Positions 26,177 to 31,285 of a DNA stretch of 31,285 bases are shown here, in pieces. Made by a program: the position numbers and the translations under genes. The notes under the pieces were generated by a model. It saw nothing but the letters and a program-made list of their open reading frames with translations, did not search any database and had not been told where the DNA came from. The DNA is from Comamonadaceae bacterium (lineage in GTDB: Bacteria > Pseudomonadota > Gammaproteobacteria > Burkholderiales > Burkholderiaceae): the NCBI GenBank assembly GCA_947505915.1, contig CANNNH010000005.1, positions 1-31,285 of the forward strand. The letters run 5' to 3'. Within the stretch, counting starts at the first letter, position 1. Each line of letters opens with the position of its first letter.

Positions 26177-26968
26177 TCAGCCCAGCGCCCGGCTCACGCC
26201 GCGCTGGGTTTGCACGCTGATCAGGTTGGCCCGGTAGGCCGCACTGGCGTGAATGTCGCTGTTGAGCTCGCTCGCGTCAATCTTGACGGCTGCAGCTGCC
26301 TCGGGCGTGAAGCTCTTGGAGAGCGCCGCCTCCAGCCCACTGTGCCGGAACACGCCGCTGGACGCACCGGTGACGGCCACGCGCACGCCGGCGTCAAACT
26401 GGGCCACAAACACGCCGACCATCGCAAAACGTGAAGCCGACTGCTTGAACTTCATGTAGGCGGCGCGTTTGGGAATCGGGAAGCTGATGGCGGTGATCAA
26501 CTCGCCTTCATTGAGCGCAGTGGCAAACATGCCTTGAAAGAAGTCGTCGGCAGCGATCTTGCGGCTGGTCGTGTGAATGGTCGCACCCAAGGCCAGCACG
26601 GCGCTGGGGTAGCAGGCCGAAGGGTCGTTGTTGGCAACCGAGCCGCCCAGCGTGCCCATGGCGCGCACTTGACGATCACCAATGTTGGCGGCCAGATCAG
26701 TCAGCGCCGGAATGGCGGCTTTGAGCTCAGCGTTGTTGGCCACGTCGATGTGGCGGGTCATGGCGCCAATCACAAAGGCATTGCCTTCGCGGCAGATGCC
26801 CACCAGTTCTTTGATGCCACTCAGGTCTGCCAGCTGTTCAGGGCTGGACAGACGCAGCTTCATGGAGGCGAGCAGGGTCTGCCCGCCGGCCAGCGGTTTG
26901 GCGCCGGCTGCAGCCAGACGTTTGGCGTCGGCCAGGGTGGCGGGTCGTTCCAGGGTGAATGCATACAT
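26177..26968 (-). CDS. coxM: Molybdenum hydroxylase FAD-binding (medium, CoxM-type) subunit
   Basis: The 263-residue subunit accepts electrons from the 2Fe-2S clusters of the small subunit onto FAD and passes them to an external acceptor. The FAD pyrophosphate motifs are AGGQTL (27-32) and TLGGSVANNDP (106-116), both intact; the C-terminal CO_deh_flav_C domain follows from about 160. GGAGAA lies a few bases before the ATG. It is 24 bases downstream of coxL, in line with one operon. The length is slightly short against the usual 270-290. The electron acceptor is not identifiable. Confidence 0.94.
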   Translation of the reverse strand: MYAFTLERPATLADAKRLAAAGAKPLAGGQTLLASMKLRLSSPEQLADLSGIKELVGICREGNAFVIGAMTRHIDVANNAELKAAIPALTDLAANIGDRQVRAMGTLGGSVANNDPSACYPSAVLALGATIHTTSRKIAADDFFQGMFATALNEGELITAISFPIPKRAAYMKFKQSASRFAMVGVFVAQFDAGVRVAVTGASSGVFRHSGLEAALSKSFTPEAAAAVKIDASELNSDIHASAAYRANLISVQTQRGVSRALG

Positions 26969-26992
26969 ACAGGGTTCTCCTTGGGAATTTGT

Positions 26993-29368
26993 TTATTTTT
27001 TGGCGGCCTGGATGGCCGACCACACACGGGCGGCAGACGCCGGCATGTCAAAGTCAATCACGCCCAGAGGACGCAGCGCGTCAAGCACGGCGTTGATGAC
27101 CGCCGGCGGCGAGCCGATGGCACCGGCCTCGCCGCAGCCCTTGGCGCCCAGCGGGTTGTGGCTGCAGGGCGTGCACAAGGTGTCGAGCTTGAAGTTGGGC
27201 ATGTCGTCAGCGCGCGGCATGGTGTAGTCCATGAAAGAGCCTGTCAGCAACTGGCCGGTCTCTTCGTCATAGACGCAGTTCTCCAGTAGCGCCTGGCCGA
27301 TGCCCTGCACCAGTCCGCCGTGCACCTGGCCTTGCACAATCATCGGGTTGATGATGTTGCCGAAGTCGTCGACCGCCGTGAAGCTGTCCACCTTGACCGT
27401 GCCCGTGGCCGGGTCGATCTCGACTTCGCAGATATAAGTGCCCGCCGGGAAGGTGAAGTTGGTCGGGTCATAGAACGCGGTTTCGTTCAAGCCCGGCTCA
27501 AGCTTGTCGAGCGGGTAGTTGTGCGGCACGTAAGCGGTGAGCGCGACCTGGCCGAAAGTGACTTTCTTGTCGGTGCCCTTGATGGTGAACTCGCCGTTGG
27601 CGAACTCGACGTCAGCGTCGCTGGCCTCCATCAGGTGGGCTGCGATTTTCTTGGCCTTGGTCTCGATTTTGTCGAGCGCCTTCATGATGGCCGTGCCGCC
27701 CACCGACATGGAACGCGAACCGTAGGTGCCCATGCCGAAAGGCACGCGGCCGGTGTCGCCGTGAACAATGTCCACGGCATCGACCGAAATGCCCAAACGC
27801 GCTGCCACCACTTGTGCAAACGTGGTCTCATGGCCCTGGCCGTGGCTGTGCGAGCCGGTGAACACCGTCACGCTACCCGTGGGGTGCACGCGCACTTCGC
27901 CGCATTCAAACAGGCCCGCACGCGCACCGAGCGCGCCGGCGATGTTGCTGGGCGCCAGGCCGCAGGCCTCGATGTAGCACGAGTAACCGATGCCGCGCAG
28001 CAAGCCCTTGGCAGCCGATGCCGTTTTGCGCTGCTCGAAGCTGTTGACTTCGCCCAGCTCGTTGCCGCGCTTGAGCAGGGCATGAAAGTCACCCACGTCG
28101 TATTGCAAAGCCACCGGTGTCTGGTAAGGAAAGTCCTTGATGAAGTTGCGGCGGCGTATCTCGTCCTGACCCAGGCCCATCTCCCAGCCGCAACGCGATA
28201 CCAGGCGCTCAAGCAGGTAGGTCGCTTCGGGGCGACCGGCACCGCGGTAGGCATCGACCGGCGCGGTGTTGGTGAACCAGGCGTCCACTTCCACATAAAT
28301 TTGCGGCGTGCTGTACTGACCGGCCAGCAGTGTGGCGTAAAGAATGGTCGGGATGGCCGGCGCAAAGGTGGACAAATAAGCACCCATGTTGGCGTCGGTG
28401 TGCACGCGCAGCGCAAGGAACTTGCCGTCTTTGTCCATGGCCATTTCAGCGTGGCTCGAATGGTCACGGCCATGCGCGTCGCTCACAAAAGCTTCGCTGC
28501 GGTCGGCTGTCCACTTGATCGGGCGGTTCAGCTTTTTGGAAGCCCAGGTCAGGCACACGTCTTCGGCGTAAAGGTAAATTTTGGAGCCGAAGCCGCCACC
28601 CACGTCGGGGGCGATCACGCGCACCTTGTGCTCGGGCAGGCCCATCACAAAGGCGGTCATCAAAAGACGCTCGACGTGCGGGTTCTGATTGGACACATAC
28701 AGCGTGTAGTCGTCCGTGGCGCGGCTGTAGTGGCCGATGGCGGCACGCGGCTCCATGGCGTTGGGGATCAAGCGGTTGTTCGTCAGGTCCAGCTTGGTGA
28801 CGTGCGCAGCGCCGGCAAAAGCGGCATCGACCTGCGCCTTGTCGCCCAGCGCCCAGTGGTAGCAATGGTTATCGGGCGCGGCATCGTGCAGGGCCGCGGC
28901 CTTGGCCGCCTTGGTCACGTTGACGACGGCGCTCAGCACCTCGTAGTCCACATCAACCAGCTCGGCGGCGTTTTTGGCTTGTTCCAGCGTCTCGGCCACC
29001 ACCATGGCGACGTGGTCACCCACGTAGCGCACTTTGTCCAGCGCCAGGATGGGGTGTGGCGGCTCCTTCATGGGTTGGCCATCGGTGCTGGTGATCAGCC
29101 AGCCGCAAGGCAGGCCGCCAATCTTGGCGTCTGCCACGTCCTTGCCAACCAGTACATCGACCACGCCGGCTGCGGCCTGGGCGGCCTTGATGTTGATGCT
29201 CTTGATGCGTGCATGCGCATGCGGCGAGCGCACAAACACCGCGTAGGTCTGGCCGGCGATGTTGATGTCGTCGGTGTACTGGCCGCCGCCGGTGAGAAAG
29301 CGATAGTCTTCTTTGCGACGGACTGATGTGCCGATATTCGGCAGATTAACGAAGTCGGATGCACCCAT
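26993..29368 (-). CDS. coxL: Form II (AYRGAGR) molybdenum hydroxylase large subunit, CoxL-like
   Basis: This 791-residue catalytic subunit binds the molybdopterin cytosine dinucleotide cofactor. It shows DVGGGFGSK (255-263), the active-site loop AYRGAGR (373-379), a cofactor-binding stretch with [11 protein letters not shown] (510-520) and [13 protein letters not shown] (744-756) with the likely base-acting glutamate E747. True CO dehydrogenases (form I) have AYxCSFR, whose cysteine holds copper; that cysteine is absent. The protein is therefore form II, a group with no firm CO oxidation activity, and probably hydroxylates an unknown aldehyde or N-heterocycle. GGAG lies eight bases before the ATG. 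The gene sits 81 bases after coxS. Confidence 0.94.
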   Translation of the reverse strand: MGASDFVNLPNIGTSVRRKEDYRFLTGGGQYTDDINIAGQTYAVFVRSPHAHARIKSINIKAAQAAAGVVDVLVGKDVADAKIGGLPCGWLITSTDGQPMKEPPHPILALDKVRYVGDHVAMVVAETLEQAKNAAELVDVDYEVLSAVVNVTKAAKAAALHDAAPDNHCYHWALGDKAQVDAAFAGAAHVTKLDLTNNRLIPNAMEPRAAIGHYSRATDDYTLYVSNQNPHVERLLMTAFVMGLPEHKVRVIAPDVGGGFGSKIYLYAEDVCLTWASKKLNRPIKWTADRSEAFVSDAHGRDHSSHAEMAMDKDGKFLALRVHTDANMGAYLSTFAPAIPTILYATLLAGQYSTPQIYVEVDAWFTNTAPVDAYRGAGRPEATYLLERLVSRCGWEMGLGQDEIRRRNFIKDFPYQTPVALQYDVGDFHALLKRGNELGEVNSFEQRKTASAAKGLLRGIGYSCYIEACGLAPSNIAGALGARAGLFECGEVRVHPTGSVTVFTGSHSHGQGHETTFAQVVAARLGISVDAVDIVHGDTGRVPFGMGTYGSRSMSVGGTAIMKALDKIETKAKKIAAHLMEASDADVEFANGEFTIKGTDKKVTFGQVALTAYVPHNYPLDKLEPGLNETAFYDPTNFTFPAGTYICEVEIDPATGTVKVDSFTAVDDFGNIINPMIVQGQVHGGLVQGIGQALLENCVYDEETGQLLTGSFMDYTMPRADDMPNFKLDTLCTPCSHNPLGAKGCGEAGAIGSPPAVINAVLDALRPLGVIDFDMPASAARVWSAIQAAKK

Positions 29369-29449
29369 GTGTGTACTCCAGAAAAAAAGAAAAATTAAAA
29401 ATGAAGGCGATGCGCCCGTGCGTCACGGACCCGGCGCCAAAGATCTGAC

Positions 29450-29920
29450 TCAGGCCGCTTTCATGCCGGCACCGCCCATCACCACCGCCTTGACGATGTT
29501 CTGGTAGCCGGTGCAGCGGCAAATATTGCCTTCGAGCAGCTCACGGATTTCGCCTTCGCTGGCTTTGGGATGGTGCGTGCACAAATCGACCGCGCTCATG
29601 ACCATGCCGGTGGTGCAAAAGCCGCACTGCAAGCCGTGACACTCTTTGAAGGCGGCCTGCATGGGATGCATGGTGCCGTCGGCGGCGGCCAGACCTTCGA
29701 TGGTAGTGACCTCGGCGCCGGCAGCCTGGGCGGCCAGCATGTTGCAGGCCTTGACGGCGCGCCCGTTCATCATGACGGTGCAGGCGCCGCATTGCGCAGT
29801 GTCACAGCCCACATGGGTTCCGGTGAGATGCAGGCTTTCGCGCAACACCTGCACCAGCAAGGTGTTGGGCGGCACATCCACGCTGTGCGCTTTGCCATTG
29901 ACTTTCAGTTGAACTTGCAT
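29450..29920 (-). CDS. coxS: Molybdenum hydroxylase 2Fe-2S (small, CoxS-type) subunit
   Basis: The 156-residue subunit carries two [2Fe-2S] clusters that relay electrons from the molybdenum site to FAD. The plant-ferredoxin-type cluster uses C39, C44, C47 and C59 (CDTAQCGAC...C), and the second uses C99, C102, C134 and C136 (CGFC...CRC). All eight are present. I start at the ATG at 29920, giving [10 protein letters not shown], with AAGGAG about ten bases upstream; the frame stays open to 29974 but those residues are unlike the family. It is the first gene of the operon, so the promoter should lie in the 220 bases upstream. Confidence 0.95.
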   Translation of the reverse strand: MQVQLKVNGKAHSVDVPPNTLLVQVLRESLHLTGTHVGCDTAQCGACTVMMNGRAVKACNMLAAQAAGAEVTTIEGLAAADGTMHPMQAAFKECHGLQCGFCTTGMVMSAVDLCTHHPKASEGEIRELLEGNICRCTGYQNIVKAVVMGGAGMKAA

Positions 29921-30083
29921 GGGGGCGGGTCTCCTTGGGGCGGGTGATGTCAGAGCTTGAAATAAGGGTTGCAACCTCAGCGCAAAAGCCTTGGTACTGG
30001 TAGCAGTAGGTCTATTGTTTGGTAACTGTGCGAAGGCAGGGCTAGGTTAAACCCTCAAAAGAGGGTCTTGGCGACGCGAAAGT
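29921..30083 (-). promoter_or_regulatory. Upstream region of the cox-type operon with two symmetric elements
   Basis: The gap upstream of coxS contains a perfect 10-base palindrome, GGTTGCAACC (29967-29976), and a perfect 6-base stem with a 4-A loop, ACCCTC-AAAA-GAGGGT (30051-30066). A promoter for coxSLMDEG-xdhC is expected here, but I found no convincing -35/-10 pair on the - strand. The palindrome is well placed for a regulator site about 50 bases before the start codon; no regulator gene is adjacent. Confidence 0.35.
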
Positions 30084-30128
30084 TAAAAAACCAAAAAATC
30101 CCTGAGCTTTGACTGCACAAAGCTCAGG
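30084..30128 (-). terminator. Strong intrinsic terminator of the copper-protein operon
   Basis: A perfect 11-base-pair stem (30101-30111 with 30118-30128) has a 6-base loop (30112-30117). On the - strand it is followed at once by two runs of six T (30084-30098). It lies 14 bases beyond the stop of the copper chaperone gene. The + strand side has no T run, so it works in one direction only and separates these genes from the cox operon. Confidence 0.88.
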
Positions 30129-30142
30129 CAAGCGCCGCCAGC

Positions 30143-30670
30143 TCAGTGCTTGTGCTCAGCCGCTTTGACCGGGCTGGCCGCACCCGGGGCCGTGGTGGCC
30201 ACCGGCAAAAAGACTTCGAGCTGACTTTCCACGCCCTTGGCGTCCTTGAAACGCAAAGTCACGGGGACCGTGCTGTCTTTGGCAAGCGGGCGCTTCAGGT
30301 CCATCAGCATCAGGTGGTAGCTGCCCGGCTTGAGCAGCACCGCCTGGCCGGCCGGCAAGTCCAGCCCGGCGATGGCGCTCATCTTCATGACGTCGCCCAC
30401 CATCTTCATTTCATGCAGCTCGGCCACGCCGGCCACCGGGGAAGCCACCCCCACCAGGCGCGTGGCCTGCGCGGCAGTAAGACTCATGAAAGCACCGGTG
30501 CCCTTTTGGCCCGGCACGGTAGCGCGGGCCCAGGCTCCCTCGACCTGCACAGCCGCCTTGACTGCAGGCTTGGCGGTGGCCGGCGCTGTTTGCGCCCAAG
30601 TGCCGGAGGCCAGACAAAGGCCGGCGATCAAGCTGGCACGGCGCAAGCTGACAAATTTTGATATGTTCAT
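30143..30670 (-). CDS. Periplasmic copper chaperone, PCu(A)C family
   Basis: PCu(A)C proteins carry Cu(I) in the periplasm and help assemble the copper site of cytochrome oxidases. The 175-residue product has a signal peptide (about 1-26, ending SGTWA) and the exact family ligand spacing H-x10-M-x21-H-x-M, realised as H86, M97, H119 and M121. The C-terminus ends in HKH, possible extra copper ligands. The ATG at 30670 has AAGGA about eight bases upstream; the longer frame to 30727 would overlap the ycnI-like gene. It lies 46 bases after that gene and is followed by a strong terminator. Confidence 0.94.
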   Translation of the reverse strand: MNISKFVSLRRASLIAGLCLASGTWAQTAPATAKPAVKAAVQVEGAWARATVPGQKGTGAFMSLTAAQATRLVGVASPVAGVAELHEMKMVGDVMKMSAIAGLDLPAGQAVLLKPGSYHLMLMDLKRPLAKDSTVPVTLRFKDAKGVESQLEVFLPVATTAPGAASPVKAAEHKH

Positions 30671-30716
30671 GAAAAATCCTTGTGCAAAAAATAAAAACAA
30701 GCCGCCTGTAAACGCA

Positions 30717-31285
30717 TCAATGCGCATGCGCGCCGCCGCCCGTAGGCATCAGCTCCAGCTGGGCCGCAGGTGTTTTGAGGGTGGACAGCTTCTGGCCCGG
30801 CTTGGGCACTTCATTCCAGTCCAGCTGGGCGTCAGGGCAAATCTGGCTGACCGGCCAGTACATCAGGCCGGCTTGTGCCGGCAATTTCGCTTGCAGAGCG
30901 AACTCGTCATAGTGGCCGTTGGGCAGGTAGTCGGCCGGGGTTTTGGCAGTCCAGCTGATGCGGCTGACGTCTTCGGTGACGGTACGGCCATGGTCGTCAT
31001 AGGGCTTGGCCAGCTTCTCGCGCTGGATTTCTATGGTCCATCCCGCCTTGGGCATGGGCTTGGCGCCCTGAACGCCGGCCGGAATAGTGACGATGATCTG
31101 CCGGATCGGCGAGGCGCCACAGCCGTGACCGACCTTGAAGTTGGCCTTGTAGTAGCTGCCCGCGTTGGCCACCTGGTATTCGAGGGTGATGTGGGCTGCC
31201 GCAGGCAGGCTCCACAGGCAGGCCAGGGCCAGCGATGCCGTCAGACCCACGCGTGACAAACGATGTGGCAACAAAGTGCCAGAAA
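30717..31285 (-). CDS. YcnI-like (DUF1775) periplasmic copper-binding protein, start uncertain
   Basis: The readable product has a signal segment ending LPAAA and a mature N-terminus HITLEYQ. YcnI proteins bind copper through that first histidine. GHGCGASPIRQIIVTIP, then W and Y residues (GWTIEI, GLMYWPV) and CPDAQLDW match DUF1775. The tail ends GGAHAH. The frame is open to the window edge. The first usable starts inside the window are TTG codons at 31271 and 31274, without a Shine-Dalgarno, so the true start may lie just beyond the edge. Pairing with a PCu(A)C gene is common and implies joint copper acquisition or delivery. Confidence 0.88.
   Translation of the reverse strand, partial: SGTLLPHRLSRVGLTASLALACLWSLPAAAHITLEYQVANAGSYYKANFKVGHGCGASPIRQIIVTIPAGVQGAKPMPKAGWTIEIQREKLAKPYDDHGRTVTEDVSRISWTAKTPADYLPNGHYDEFALQAKLPAQAGLMYWPVSQICPDAQLDWNEVPKPGQKLSTLKTPAAQLELMPTGGGAHAH

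Noticed and set aside
27320..29326. Long + strand ORF (668 codons) opposite coxL
   Set aside because: It is the antisense shadow of coxL in GC-rich DNA. Its translation is low-complexity, rich in His, Val, Gly and Arg, with no recognisable domain, while coxL on the other strand has all family motifs.
26993..29920. Genuine CO dehydrogenase (carboxydotrophy) locus
   Set aside because: The active-site loop is AYRGAGR rather than AYxCSFR, so CO oxidation cannot be claimed from sequence.

Overview
The window reads as chromosomal DNA of a GC-rich betaproteobacterium, most likely a Comamonadaceae member of the Polaromonas/Rhodoferax type. The main support is the order serC-pheA-tyrA-aroA/cmk-rpsA-ihfB-lapA-lapB with AroA and cytidylate kinase fused in one ORF, together with DctP-type TRAP genes and a CoxS/L/M-type molybdenum hydroxylase operon. 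The genus is an inference from memory of gene order, not from a database search. I saw no tRNA, rRNA, CRISPR array, insertion sequence or phage gene. No gene-free stretch exceeds about 225 bases.

Region 1 (1-8269, + strand) is conserved core. It starts with the 3' half of serC, then the aromatic amino acid genes pheA and tyrA (pheA stop and tyrA start lie within about 15 bases) and the aroA-cmk fusion. Then come ribosomal protein S1, the IHF beta subunit with a long C-terminal tail, and the overlapping pair lapA-lapB, which in enterobacteria controls LPS synthesis.

Region 2 (8352-14165, - strand) is a six-gene cell-surface polysaccharide cluster. Read 5' to 3' it encodes an LpsB/LpcC-like GT4, a WaaE/KdtX-like GT2, two tandem paralogous GT4 enzymes, a rhamnosyltransferase-type GT2, and finally a markedly AT-rich gene for a 2OG-Fe(II) oxygenase. 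It lies directly beyond lapB, so the LPS-control genes and the LPS-type transferases converge. A small exported helix-hairpin-helix (ComEA-like) gene follows on the + strand.

Region 3 (14621-22189) looks like a catabolic module: a fused 5-oxoprolinase/N-methylhydantoinase (HyuA-HyuB) and a MarR-like regulator on the - strand, divergent from a complete TRAP transporter (DctP, DctQ, DctM) on the + strand. A sigma70-like promoter and an imperfect palindrome lie in the divergent gap. The simplest reading is regulated uptake and ATP-dependent opening of 5-oxoproline or a related cyclic amide. A crcB fluoride channel gene trails the TRAP genes.

Region 4 (22186-29920, - strand) is a molybdenum hydroxylase operon in the order coxS-coxL-coxM-coxD-coxE-coxG-xdhC. 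The large subunit has the motif AYRGAGR, so it is a form II enzyme. It lacks the cysteine of true Mo-Cu CO dehydrogenases, and its substrate is unknown. Two perfect hairpins separate coxM from coxD.

Region 5 (30143-31285, - strand) holds two periplasmic copper-handling genes, a PCu(A)C chaperone and a YcnI-like protein, closed by a strong intrinsic terminator that isolates them from the cox operon.
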